This document shows, one piece after another, positions 17,610-26,564 of a stretch of DNA of 64,000 nucleotides (position 1 is the stretch's first letter; every line of letters starts with the position of its first letter). Under the pieces are notes generated by a model. That model saw only the letters and a list, made by a program, of their open reading frames with translations, was not told where the DNA came from and did no database searches. Both the position numbers and the translations under genes were made by a program. The DNA is from SHXR01 sp046160305 (lineage in GTDB: Bacteria; Pseudomonadota; Gammaproteobacteria; Burkholderiales; SG8-39), in assembly GCA_046160305.1 (NCBI GenBank), contig JBJXGX010000103.1:14958-78957 (forward strand), given 5' to 3'.

Positions 17610-18065
17610 ATGAAACGCCTGCTCATCGTCTTCCACTCACAGTCGGGCGGTACGACACGCATGTGCGAGGCAGTCGTGCGCGGGGCGCAGTCGATCGAGG
17701 AGATCGAAGTGCACTGCAAGCGCGCCTTCGACGCGGGTGTCGATGATCTCCTTGCCGCCGATGGATTGATCATCGGGACACCGGAGAATTTCGGCTACAT
17801 GTCCGGGGCGGTGAAGGATTTTTTCGATCGCACGTTCTATCCCTGCGAACACAGCCTCGAAGGCCGGGCGTATGGCGTCTTCGTGCGCGCGGGCAACGAC
17901 GGCGCCGGCGCCGTCGCCAGCATCGATCGGATTCTCGCCGGCCTGAAGATGAAAAAAGTATTCGAACCGGTCATCGCGCGTCGCGAGATCGAGGCAGAAC
18001 ACCTTGCCAAATGCGAAGAGCTTGGCGCAACGATTGCGGCCGGCATTGCCTATGGAATCTTCTGA
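17610..18065 (+). CDS. Flavodoxin-like NAD(P)H-dependent oxidoreductase
   Basis: A 151-residue flavodoxin-fold protein. The FMN phosphate loop is HSQSGGTTRMCE near the N-terminus. The isoalloxazine-binding loop is GTPENFGYMSGAVKDFFDRTFY. It probably reduces quinones or nitro compounds with an FMN cofactor, but the substrate is unknown. It lies 12 bp after mtfA in the same orientation and is probably the last gene of that operon, facing a convergent hydrolase gene. Confidence 0.87.
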   Translation: MKRLLIVFHSQSGGTTRMCEAVVRGAQSIEEIEVHCKRAFDAGVDDLLAADGLIIGTPENFGYMSGAVKDFFDRTFYPCEHSLEGRAYGVFVRAGNDGAGAVASIDRILAGLKMKKVFEPVIARREIEAEHLAKCEELGATIAAGIAYGIF

Positions 18066-18071
18066 CGCGCA

Positions 18072-18932
18072 TCATCCCCGCAGGAGAAAATCGCGCACCA
18101 CGGCCGTCTGGTCATCATGCATCAGGGTCGGCGCATGCCCGACTCCCTCGAACTCGACGACCTCGGCCCGTGGACCACGCAGCCGCATCTGGTCGGTGGT
18201 CGCCCGAGGAAGCAGATCGGACTCTGCACCGCGGATGACCAATGTCTTGGCCCGCACGGCGTCGTAGAGATGCCAAAGTTCGATATCCCGGTTCATCACG
18301 AACTTGCGAAACGGGATACTCAACGCGGGATCGTAATGTGCGACATAACTTTCATCCGCCTGCTTGCGCACGACCACATCGGTGAGGAAACGCCATTCCT
18401 CGTCGGTGTGCGGTCCAAACGATGCTGCGATGGTTCGGATGTACTTCACCGCTGAATTGAAATCCGGGAAGCGTGGCGCATTGCCGACATACTGTCCGAT
18501 CCGCGCCAAGGACACCGCACTCAGCACCGGACCGGCATCGTTCAACACTAGTCGTCTGATCGGTGTGCCCGGCATGGAAGCCAGTGCCATCCCGATCAAA
18601 CCACCCATCGACGTGCCAACCCAATCGACCTGCTCGACGTCGAGCCGCGCGATCAGGGTCACGCAGTCGGAGACATAGATCGGTATCTCGTATTCGGCAG
18701 GATTCTTCAGCCAATCGCTTGAACCCCGCCCCGGCATGTCCGGACAGATCACGCGGTAGCGATCGACCAGCGCCCTCGCCAATGCATCGAAATCCCGCGC
18801 AGAACGCGTCAGCCCATGCACGCATATCACTACGTTCGGATTGGCCGGATCGCCCCATTCCAGGTAGCCGAGACGATGCAATCCGGTTGGCGTGGCGCAT
18901 GAAACGTAACGCTGACCGGAGGCGACTTGCAT
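18072..18932 (-). CDS. Alpha/beta hydrolase
   Basis: A 286-residue alpha/beta hydrolase. The oxyanion loop is CVHGLTRSARDF, the nucleophile elbow WVGTSMGGLIG gives the catalytic Ser, the acid is probably the Asp in ESDLLP, and the His is in GVGHAPTL. A cap region lies between the elbow and the acid. No signal peptide is seen, so it should be cytoplasmic. The sequence resembles esterases and C-C hydrolases, but I cannot name a substrate. It converges on the flavodoxin gene. Confidence 0.87.
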   Translation of the reverse strand: MQVASGQRYVSCATPTGLHRLGYLEWGDPANPNVVICVHGLTRSARDFDALARALVDRYRVICPDMPGRGSSDWLKNPAEYEIPIYVSDCVTLIARLDVEQVDWVGTSMGGLIGMALASMPGTPIRRLVLNDAGPVLSAVSLARIGQYVGNAPRFPDFNSAVKYIRTIAASFGPHTDEEWRFLTDVVVRKQADESYVAHYDPALSIPFRKFVMNRDIELWHLYDAVRAKTLVIRGAESDLLPRATTDQMRLRGPRAEVVEFEGVGHAPTLMHDDQTAVVRDFLLRG

Positions 18933-19068
18933 GCTTGCTCCAAACGGAAATCGAGATCGTGACGCGCGAGCACATCAATCGGATGACAACGACCGCAGAC
19001 CGGCGAGTGTAGTTGCGCGCTCGCCGGCACCGCTGCGCAATCGCACCGTCGCCGCGCAATCGCACCGC

Positions 19069-21408
19069 TCAACGCCAATATCTTGGATGTGTCGTGCGAT
19101 ACGTGGACCATCGCAGGATCCCAGGTGCAAGCTCGACCCGCACCGCACCGCCTGCATCAGTACGCGCGATGTGGATCCCGCGGCTCTGGTAGCGCGCCTC
19201 GATGTCCGCACGCGGATGACCGAATCGATTCCGGTAACCCGCGGAAACGACCGCGAGACGCGGGCCGACCGCGTCGATGAAATCATTCGTGGACGAGGTT
19301 CGGCTCCCATGGTGCGGCACCAGGAGCACGTCCGCCCGCAACGCCTCGGTGCCTTTCAGCACCAGTATTGCCTCCTCGCGCGCTTCGATATCACCGGTAA
19401 GAAGCATCGCATGCCCGCCCGCATTGATGCGCAGTACGCATGACATTGAATTCGTCTTGAGTGCTCGCTCGTAGTCATCGGTGACCGGATGCAAGACGTG
19501 AAAATCCACGCCATCCCACGTCCATCGCTGTCCGGCCTGGCACGGCACGCGATAGGGCGAATATGCCTGCACCGGATGTCCGGCCGGCAACGATGACATC
19601 AGCATGCCGATCGGCAACCAACTCGCGATCGACACCGCGCCACCGGAATGATCATTGTCGAGGTGCGTAATCATCATGCGGTCGATGCGCCCGATGCCCT
19701 CGCCGCGAAGGTACGGCACGACGACGCGATTGCCCGCATCCGCCTCGACGCTATAGGCGGGTCCGGCGTCATACACCATCGAATGGCGTGCGGTGCGAAT
19801 GACGATCGCGGTTCCTTGTCCGATATCGAGAATGTCGATCCACGCGGTGCCGGTCGAAGGCGCACCCGGCAGGACGAACAGCATCGGCGCGAAAAGCGGC
19901 AAAGCCATCGCGCGCGCCGGCACACCGCGCGGCGCGAGCAGCCATACCACACCCAGAAGCGCGAGCGCCAACGCCCACCCGTTCGGTGCGTGTTGCTGCC
20001 ATGTGGCGGCAGGCAGGCTGGCGAACCATTCCAGAACCGGCATGAGCAACGCCATGACCCAATGCGCAAGATAGGCCAACGCATCGACGGGAACAAGCGC
20101 GGCGAGCAACGCAAGGGGCGTCACGATCAGGCTCACCACCGGAATGGCAACAGCGTTTGCGATCGGCGATACCAGCGAGACCTGTTGGAACAAAGCGATC
20201 GTTAGCGGCACGAGACCGATCGTGATGGCCCATTGGGATCGCGCCCAGGCAACGAACCATTGACCGTCGATCGCCCGGGTCGTCGTATAAAAAATGACGC
20301 CGACGGCGGCGAATGACAGCCAGAATCCCGGCGCGATCACCGCCCACGGATCGACCGCCACCACGACAAGCAATGCCAGCGCGAGCACGCGTGAGGCCGA
20401 TTGCGTGCGATCAAGCCAAAGCGCGACGGCCGCGACGCTTAGCATGTAGAGCGTGCGCTGTGCCGGGATGCCGAAGCCGGCGAGCGCGCAATAGAGCGTC
20501 GCCGCAATGACACCACCCACCGCGGCGGCTTTGCGGGCCGGACACGCCAACAGCAATCGGGAGGACCGTCGCCACGCGAAGCCCACCAGCCATGCGCCAA
20601 GGCTTGCGATCATGGTGACGTGCAAACCCGAGATGCTCATCAGATGGGATACGCCGGTCCGATTGAATACCGCCCAATCCTCGGTGCGTATCGCCCGTTG
20701 ATCACCCACGACAAGCGCGATCAACACGCCGGCGAATCGCTCGCCCGGCATCGCTTGGCGAAAGCGATCCCGCAAGCGCTCGCGAACACGGTCGATGCGA
20801 GCGCCAAGCGAACCGACATTCTCACCGAGGTGTCGGTGCTCTCCTCGGGGGCGAACCGATCCGGTGGCGCGGATGTCTTGTTCCAGAAGCCATGCTTCGT
20901 AGTCGAAGCCATGAGGATTCGCGTTGGTATGCGGATGTTTGAGCCGCACGGTGAACCGCCATCGCTCGCCCCCGCGAACGCGTGAAGGCTCGCCTTCACC
21001 GAGCGACCCGTACCACGCAAGCGCGACCCGACCGGATACGCCCGGCGTGTCGCTCTCTTCGATATCGAGAATGAAGCGAATACCCCGCTCGAATGGCTGC
21101 GGCAAACCGACCACCGTGCCGGCGATGACGATGTCCCGCCCTTCAAGCGTATTGTCGAGCCGCGCAGCGAGCCGATCGCTCGCGACCAGGCCCGCCCATC
21201 CATATCCAAGCGCAAGTCCGGTGCAGAGCGCGATAACGATACTTGCAAGTCCCGAACGTCCGCGCCCCACCCAAAGCAGCATGACGGCGGCGATAAGCGC
21301 ACCGGCGATCCACGCGGACCCGGGCAATGTCGCCGACTGTTGCAGCATCGCCGTTCCGGTCACCGCCCCGACCGCTAATGCGCGCACACTGCTCTCTTGC
21401 CCATGCAC
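19069..21408 (-). CDS. comEC: ComEC/Rec2 DNA-internalisation channel
   Basis: A 779-residue ComEC/Rec2 protein. Domains in order are N-terminal transmembrane helices, the DUF4131/OB region (about 50-200), the competence-domain membrane core (about 225-500, FAGVLIALVVGDQRAIRTEDWAVFNRTGVSHLMSISGLHVTM), and a C-terminal metallo-beta-lactamase domain (about 520-760) with THLDNDHSGG and LVPHHGSRTSS. It carries single-stranded DNA across the inner membrane in transformation, and the beta-lactamase part may be the nuclease. ComEC and a set of minor pilins in one window suggest competence. The start codon has no clear ribosome site. Confidence 0.93.
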   Translation of the reverse strand: MHGQESSVRALAVGAVTGTAMLQQSATLPGSAWIAGALIAAVMLLWVGRGRSGLASIVIALCTGLALGYGWAGLVASDRLAARLDNTLEGRDIVIAGTVVGLPQPFERGIRFILDIEESDTPGVSGRVALAWYGSLGEGEPSRVRGGERWRFTVRLKHPHTNANPHGFDYEAWLLEQDIRATGSVRPRGEHRHLGENVGSLGARIDRVRERLRDRFRQAMPGERFAGVLIALVVGDQRAIRTEDWAVFNRTGVSHLMSISGLHVTMIASLGAWLVGFAWRRSSRLLLACPARKAAAVGGVIAATLYCALAGFGIPAQRTLYMLSVAAVALWLDRTQSASRVLALALLVVVAVDPWAVIAPGFWLSFAAVGVIFYTTTRAIDGQWFVAWARSQWAITIGLVPLTIALFQQVSLVSPIANAVAIPVVSLIVTPLALLAALVPVDALAYLAHWVMALLMPVLEWFASLPAATWQQHAPNGWALALALLGVVWLLAPRGVPARAMALPLFAPMLFVLPGAPSTGTAWIDILDIGQGTAIVIRTARHSMVYDAGPAYSVEADAGNRVVVPYLRGEGIGRIDRMMITHLDNDHSGGAVSIASWLPIGMLMSSLPAGHPVQAYSPYRVPCQAGQRWTWDGVDFHVLHPVTDDYERALKTNSMSCVLRINAGGHAMLLTGDIEAREEAILVLKGTEALRADVLLVPHHGSRTSSTNDFIDAVGPRLAVVSAGYRNRFGHPRADIEARYQSRGIHIARTDAGGAVRVELAPGILRWSTYRTTHPRYWR

Positions 21409-21454
21409 GTTGCCCGTATCGCTTCGATCGAAGACTCCTTAGAATCTGTTGCCT

Positions 21455-21507
21455 TATGAGGGGGCTCGGTGGGGTTGGGGCCCCTCCTCCCCAACACGCC
21501 CCTCATA
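21455..21507. other. Nested inverted repeat between divergent comEC and DUF2062 genes
   Basis: TATGAGGGG (21455-21463) is exactly complementary to CCCCTCATA (21499-21507). Inside it TTGGGG (21475-21480) pairs with CCCCAA (21489-21494). No T-tract follows on either strand, so it is not an obvious terminator. It lies about 50 bp upstream of the comEC start and 57 bp upstream of the DUF2062 gene start, so an operator or mRNA structure is possible. Confidence 0.6.
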
Positions 21508-21563
21508 CTCCCCTAAGTCAAGGCCCGTTGCGGTCGTTCTGCAATAGGCCATCGGAACTCCGC

Positions 21564-22127
21564 ATGCTCCGCAAAGCCTTTCGCCGCATCCTGCCCTCGC
21601 CCGAGTCGATCACGAACAATCGATTGCTGAAGCGATTCGGCCCACGGCTGTCGCACCCGAATCTGTGGCACATCAACCGGCGATCGGTGGCAGGCGGCAC
21701 GGCCGTGGGCATGTTCGCGGGGTTGATCCCCGGCAGCAACCCTGTCCAGTTTGCCGCCGGCGCGATCGGCGCACTGCTATTCAAGGTCAACCTCCCGGTG
21801 GCGGTGTTCGTCACGCTTTATTCCAATCCATTCACGATTCTGCCCCTCTATTTTGCTGCTTTCTGGATCGGCCAACTGGTGATGGGCGGCGACAGCACGC
21901 TCACATTGCCACCGAATCTGGCCTTCGCGGATCTCGCGGGATCGACGCTTGCCGTGATCAATTGGTTCATCTCACTCGGCAAGCCACTTGCAGTGGGGTT
22001 GGTATGCCTGGGACTCTGCCTTGCAGCGGTGGGTTACTGCGTCGTCGAGCTGTTCTGGCGCATCCATGTCATCGTGGCCTGGCGGCGGCGCAAACAGCGA
22101 CGTGCCGCCGCGCAACATACCGCGTAA
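21564..22127 (+). CDS. DUF2062 family membrane protein
   Basis: A 187-residue protein of the DUF2062 family with three to four membrane segments. It matches the family in the N-terminal SPESITNNRLLKRFGPRLSHPNLWHINRRSVAGGTAVGMFAGLIPGSNPVQFAAGA, with a membrane core containing LYSNPFTILPLYFAAFWIG. The cytosolic C-terminus is Arg-rich. It is divergent from comEC. The function is unknown. The start is chosen by homology; the frame is open further upstream. Confidence 0.85.
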   Translation: MLRKAFRRILPSPESITNNRLLKRFGPRLSHPNLWHINRRSVAGGTAVGMFAGLIPGSNPVQFAAGAIGALLFKVNLPVAVFVTLYSNPFTILPLYFAAFWIGQLVMGGDSTLTLPPNLAFADLAGSTLAVINWFISLGKPLAVGLVCLGLCLAAVGYCVVELFWRIHVIVAWRRRKQRRAAAQHTA

Positions 22128-22196
22128 GGCGCGCGGGATAAACGGGCGGGACGCTTGGCTGGTCAGGTCGTTCGGCGCATCCGTAGCGCGCGCTTG

Positions 22197-22886
22197 CTAG
22201 CGCACCTGGATCAAGCGCCCGTCGTCCAGTTTCATGATCCGATCCGCGCGTGCCGCAATCTCCGGATCGTGCGTGACGATCACGAAGCTCGTCCCGCGAT
22301 CCCGATTGAGTTTCAGCAGCAACTCGAAAACAGCGGCCGCGGTATGCCGATCGAGATTGCCGGTGGGCTCATCCGCAAGTGCGCACGCGGGGCCGGTCAC
22401 CAGTGCGCGGGCAAGCGCCGCACGCTGGCGTTCGCCACCCGACAGTTGCGCCGGCGTGTGGGAAAGGCGTTCGGCGAGTCCGACATCGGTAAGAATCCGC
22501 CGCGCTTCTTCGCGCGCCTGGCGAGGATCCATCCGGCGGATGAAAAGCGGCATCGCAACGTTTTCGAGCGCGCTGAATTCCATCAGCAGGTGATGAAACT
22601 GGTACACGAATCCCAGTGCCTTGTTGCGCAGTTCCCCGCGCTCGGTCTCGGACAATGCGTGCATCGGCCGACCGAGAACCTCGACCGTCCCGGCAGTGGG
22701 TTCGTCGAGCCCGCCCAATAAATGGAGGAGCGTACTTTTGCCCGACCCCGAGGCACCGATGATGGCGATCACCTCACGGCTCTTTACGTCGAGATCGACG
22801 CCTCCCAGCACCGGTACCCGATGGTCGCCTTGCATATAGGTCTTGGCCAGCCCACGACAGGCGAGCACCGATCGATTTTCAGTCAT
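22197..22886 (-). CDS. lolD: Lipoprotein-releasing ABC transporter ATP-binding protein LolD
   Basis: A 229-residue ABC ATPase. Walker A is GASGSGKST, the Q-loop is in YQFHHLLMEFSALENVAMPL, the signature is LSGGERQRAALARAL, and Walker B with the D-loop is ALADEPTGNLD. These match LolD, the motor that extracts outer-membrane lipoproteins from the inner membrane with LolC and LolE. It overlaps the upstream permease gene by four bases and is the last gene of the operon. Confidence 0.93.
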   Translation of the reverse strand: MTENRSVLACRGLAKTYMQGDHRVPVLGGVDLDVKSREVIAIIGASGSGKSTLLHLLGGLDEPTAGTVEVLGRPMHALSETERGELRNKALGFVYQFHHLLMEFSALENVAMPLFIRRMDPRQAREEARRILTDVGLAERLSHTPAQLSGGERQRAALARALVTGPACALADEPTGNLDRHTAAAVFELLLKLNRDRGTSFVIVTHDPEIAARADRIMKLDDGRLIQVR

Positions 22887-24139
22887 TCGTAGCGCAAGGC
22901 TTCGGCGGGCCGCACGCGCGCCGCGCGCCAGCTTGGGTAAAGGGTCGCCGCCAAGCTGAGCGCGAGGGAAATCATGGCGATCGTCATCACGTCACTGCGT
23001 TGCAATTCGGAGGGAAGCTCGCTGATGTAGTACACCGACGGATCCAGCAGGCGCAGATTCAGCATCCGCTCGAGGAATGGTACGACCACATCGACATTGA
23101 TGGCGAGCGCGACCCCGCCGATCAATCCTGCGAGCGTCCCGACGACACCGATGAGAAAGCCCTGGATCACGAAGATCCGCATGATGCTCGCCGGTGAAGC
23201 CCCTAATGTACGGAGAATCGCGATATCGGATTGCTTGTCGGTGACGACCATGATCAAAGTGGAGACGATGTTGAAAGCCGCCACCATCACGATCAGCGTG
23301 AGAATAAAGAACATCACATTCTTCTCGACCTGCACGGCGCGAAAGAAGCTTGCATGGCTTTGCGTCCAGTCCGTCACCATCGTTCCGGAAAGCTGATCGC
23401 CCAGTAATTTTGAGATCGTGCGCGCCTCGAACAGGTCGGCAAGCCTGAGGCGCACACCGGAGACCTGCCCGCCCATCCGATAAAGGCGCTGCGCGTCGTC
23501 GATATGCACCAGCGCGAGCCCACCGTCATATTCGAACAACCCCACTTCGAATAGTCCGACAACCCGGAACTGCTTCAAGCGGGGAATCACGCCCGCCGGT
23601 GTCACCAGGCCTTGCGGGGCGATCAACGTCACTCGATCGCCCACCCGCGCCTGCAGATAGCGCGCGAGCTCGACGCCGAGCACGATGCCGTACTCACCGG
23701 GTTGCAGCGCGTCCAGCCTGCCTGCGACCATGTGCCGGCGCCCGAGCTCGGCCACGCCGGACTCAAGTGCGGGCTCGATACCGCGCACGATCGCACCGCG
23801 AATATTGTTCTCGCGGGAGATCATGCTTTGGGCGGTGACATAGGGCGCGGCCGCGACCACGCCCGGATGCTCCCGTGTCTTGGCTGCCACGCCGGTCCAA
23901 TCGGCGAGGATCTCGCCCGGACCGGTAATCTGCACATGCGCGGCGACACCGAGGATGCGCGAGCGCAGCTCACGCTGGAATCCGTTCATGACCGAAAGCA
24001 CGACGATGAGTGCGGCCACGCCAAGCGCGATGCCGAGCATCGAGATGAGCGAGATGAACGAAACGAAATTATTGCGCCGCCGGGATCGGGTGTACCGCAA
24101 TCCGACAAAGAGCTCGTAGCGCATGATCGCCGCGATCAC
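22883..24139 (-). CDS. Lipoprotein-releasing permease, LolC/LolE type (second of two)
   Basis: A 418-residue permease with one N-terminal membrane helix, a large periplasmic domain (about 50-275) and three C-terminal helices. Signatures include YELFVGLRYTRSRRRNNFVSFISLISMLGIALGVAALIVVLSVMNGFQRELRSRILG and TDKQSDIAILRTLGASPASIMRIFVIQG. It overlaps lolD and the preceding paralogue by ATGA on each side, so all three are co-translated. Whether it is LolE or LolC is not settled by sequence alone. Confidence 0.9.
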   Translation of the reverse strand: MIAAIMRYELFVGLRYTRSRRRNNFVSFISLISMLGIALGVAALIVVLSVMNGFQRELRSRILGVAAHVQITGPGEILADWTGVAAKTREHPGVVAAAPYVTAQSMISRENNIRGAIVRGIEPALESGVAELGRRHMVAGRLDALQPGEYGIVLGVELARYLQARVGDRVTLIAPQGLVTPAGVIPRLKQFRVVGLFEVGLFEYDGGLALVHIDDAQRLYRMGGQVSGVRLRLADLFEARTISKLLGDQLSGTMVTDWTQSHASFFRAVQVEKNVMFFILTLIVMVAAFNIVSTLIMVVTDKQSDIAILRTLGASPASIMRIFVIQGFLIGVVGTLAGLIGGVALAINVDVVVPFLERMLNLRLLDPSVYYISELPSELQRSDVMTIAMISLALSLAATLYPSWRAARVRPAEALRYE

Positions 24140-25368
24140 TCGAAACGCAGCGCATCGGCGGGCCGCGACCGCGAGGCCCGATAGCTCGGATACAACGTGG
24201 CAAGGAGCGCGAGGACGAGTGCGACGAAGGCGGTGAGCAGGACATCAGGGAGTTGCAGGTCCGATGGCAGTTGGCTGATGTGATAGATCTCGGCCGATAT
24301 CGGCTGGAAGCCGGTGGTCCGCTCCACCCAGAGCGCGAGGTCAGGCACGTAGAGCGAAAGCAGCACGCCCGCCACCACGCCCATCGCCGTGCCGATCACA
24401 CCGATCAGCGCACCTTGCACGATGAAGACCCGCATGATCCCGCCGGGCGATGCACCCAGCGTACGGAGGATCGCGATATCCGATTCCTTGTCGGTGACCG
24501 CCATGACGAGCGAGGCGACGATGTTGAAGGTCGCGATCGCGATCAAGAGCGATACAACGAGCACGACCATGAGCTTTGATGTCTTCACGGCGTGGAACAG
24601 GTGTCCGTTGCCGCGGGTCCAGTCGGTAACCGCCAGATCGCGCATCAGTCTGGACACATCCAGTCCGACCATGCGGGATTGCAGCGGATTGGCAAGCTTC
24701 AGGCGCACACCCGAAACACTGTCGCCCATTTCGAAGAGCGCTTGGACGTCCGCCAAATGCATGATCGCAAGGGTGCTGTCGTAGTCGTAGAAGCCCACCG
24801 AAAATGTTCCGACGACCTTCAGCGCGCGCAAGCGTGGCCCGGACCCGGCGGATGCCGCCTGCGGCGACACCAGGGCGACGCGATCGCCAACCGCGACGCC
24901 CAACCCCTTTGCAAGCTCGGTGCCGAGAATCACGCCTTGCTCGCCCGGTACGAGCGCATCGCTGCGACCTTCGCGAATTTGCTGGGCGAGGTTGCCGACC
25001 GAATCCTCGATGGCGGGCACCACGCCGCGCAGGATCACGCCGCGCACCTTGCCTTCATTCGAGAGCAATCCCTGCGCATTCGCGAACGGACCTGCCGCAA
25101 TCACCCCCGGGATCGTCGCCGCGGTCTTTGCGATGTCCTCCCAGCGATCGAGCCGACCGTCGTATCCGCTCAGTTGGACATGCGGTGTGGCACCGAGGAC
25201 GCCCTTCCGGAATTCTTCCTCGAATCCGTTCACCACCGACAACACCACGATCAAAGCGGCCACGCCAAGCGCGATACCGGTCATCGAGACGAGGGAGAGG
25301 AACGAGACGAAGTGATTGGTGCGTTCGGCCCGCGCATAACGCAACCCGACGAACAGCTCGTATTTCAT
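24136..25368 (-). CDS. Lipoprotein-releasing permease, LolC/LolE type (first of two)
   Basis: A 410-residue paralogue of the next gene, with the same architecture: KYELFVGLRYARAERTNHFVSFLSLVSMTGIALGVAALIVVLSVVNGFEEEFRKGVLG at the start and DKESDIAILRTLGASPGGIMRVFIVQG before helix 3. The ATG at 25368 is chosen because homology begins there; the frame is open to 25716 without recognisable features. It is the first gene of the permease-permease-lolD operon, suggesting a heteromeric LolCDE complex. E. coli instead has lolC-lolD-lolE order. Confidence 0.9.
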   Translation of the reverse strand: MKYELFVGLRYARAERTNHFVSFLSLVSMTGIALGVAALIVVLSVVNGFEEEFRKGVLGATPHVQLSGYDGRLDRWEDIAKTAATIPGVIAAGPFANAQGLLSNEGKVRGVILRGVVPAIEDSVGNLAQQIREGRSDALVPGEQGVILGTELAKGLGVAVGDRVALVSPQAASAGSGPRLRALKVVGTFSVGFYDYDSTLAIMHLADVQALFEMGDSVSGVRLKLANPLQSRMVGLDVSRLMRDLAVTDWTRGNGHLFHAVKTSKLMVVLVVSLLIAIATFNIVASLVMAVTDKESDIAILRTLGASPGGIMRVFIVQGALIGVIGTAMGVVAGVLLSLYVPDLALWVERTTGFQPISAEIYHISQLPSDLQLPDVLLTAFVALVLALLATLYPSYRASRSRPADALRFE

Positions 25369-25520
25369 CGATGGTGGGCAAGAGAAGTCGGTGGCGATTC
25401 TCCCACAAGTCCATTCGTTTCCCATTGAATTCCCACGCAGGCGCTCTTCGCGATCGACGCGACTGGCTACAATGGGGATGCCATCCTCGCCGGGGAAGGC
25501 GTTCATCCGTCCATCGCGCG

Positions 25521-26564
25521 ATGCATTTGCACCTGATCGTCCCCGAACTCTTCTGGTCGCATGAAGCCCCGATTCCCGCGCACGCCAATTTGGCCGCGCG
25601 CGGGATCGAAACGCTGGTGGCTCGCGGGCGAAAGCGTATTCGGACAATCGGCTCGCTGGAAGCATGGCTCCTGGAAGCCTTCGGAATTCCCACGGCGGAG
25701 GCCTTGCCGGTCGCACCGTTCGCGCTGTTGGGGGACGGTGTGCCTCATGAAGAACGTCACTGGATCCGGGTCGATCCTGTGCATCTTCGCGTCGGGCGCG
25801 ATGACTTCACCCTGCTCGATGCAACCACGATTCCCCTTGACAGGGAGGAGACGGCGGCACTCATCGACGCGCTGAACGAGCATTTTCGCGACGAGGCAAT
25901 GCGATTCATCGCACCAACTGCCAGTCGCTGGTACATGACCGGACCAACACCGATCACGGCCAACACGGCGACGCTCGATCTTGTCCGCGGCCGCTCGGTG
26001 GATGCCCTTCGACCCACCGGGCCGGGCGCGCTGCCGTTGCAGGCATTCATGAACGAGGTGCAGATGCTCCTGCACGAGCATCCGATCAACGCGATACGGG
26101 AGCGCTGCGGCGTACCGCCGATAAACAGCGTGTGGCCCTGGGGTGCCGGCCAACCGCAGGACATCGTCACACCGGCGGTGGTAGCCCTCTACGCCGACGA
26201 TCCGCTGGCCCTTGGGCTGGCCCGCTCCGCTGCCATCGCTGCACATCCCGTTCCACGAGGCATCGATTCGATTCTGCAGGCCCCGTTTGCGCGTGGCGTC
26301 ACATGGGTCGTGCTCGATCGACTGCGCAGCCCAAGCGCCTATCGAGACCTCGATGCGTGGCGTACGGGACTGGCCGAACTCGAAGCACAATGGTTCGCGC
26401 CTGCGCTCGACGCGCTGCGGCAGAAGCGCCTCGGTATGATTACCATTCACGCGATCAGCGCCTCGAGTGCACTCGCGGTCGAGACGACCGGAGGAGACCT
26501 TCGCTATTTCTGGCGCCGACGCAGGAATCTCGCCACCTATATCAACGAATCGGTGGCCGCTTGA
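25521..26564 (+). CDS. Phosphoglycerate-mutase-like protein (RpfE-type annotation in betaproteobacteria)
   Basis: A 347-residue protein matching the betaproteobacterial family found before recJ and often labelled a regulatory protein or 2,3-bisphosphoglycerate-independent phosphoglycerate mutase-like. Recognisable stretches are HLHLIVPELFW at the N-terminus, LDATTIPLDREETAALIDALN in the middle and PPINSVWPWGAG near residue 200. The metal-binding residues of iPGM are not evident, so activity is uncertain. The ATG at 25521 starts the conserved region. Its stop overlaps the recJ TTG start. Confidence 0.75.
   Translation: MHLHLIVPELFWSHEAPIPAHANLAARGIETLVARGRKRIRTIGSLEAWLLEAFGIPTAEALPVAPFALLGDGVPHEERHWIRVDPVHLRVGRDDFTLLDATTIPLDREETAALIDALNEHFRDEAMRFIAPTASRWYMTGPTPITANTATLDLVRGRSVDALRPTGPGALPLQAFMNEVQMLLHEHPINAIRERCGVPPINSVWPWGAGQPQDIVTPAVVALYADDPLALGLARSAAIAAHPVPRGIDSILQAPFARGVTWVVLDRLRSPSAYRDLDAWRTGLAELEAQWFAPALDALRQKRLGMITIHAISASSALAVETTGGDLRYFWRRRRNLATYINESVAA

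Noticed and set aside
24804..25520. N-terminal extension of the phosphoglycerate-mutase-like gene
   Set aside because: The frame is open, but it runs antisense through the lolC/E gene and the translation is Arg/Pro-rich without homology. The conserved protein begins at 25521.
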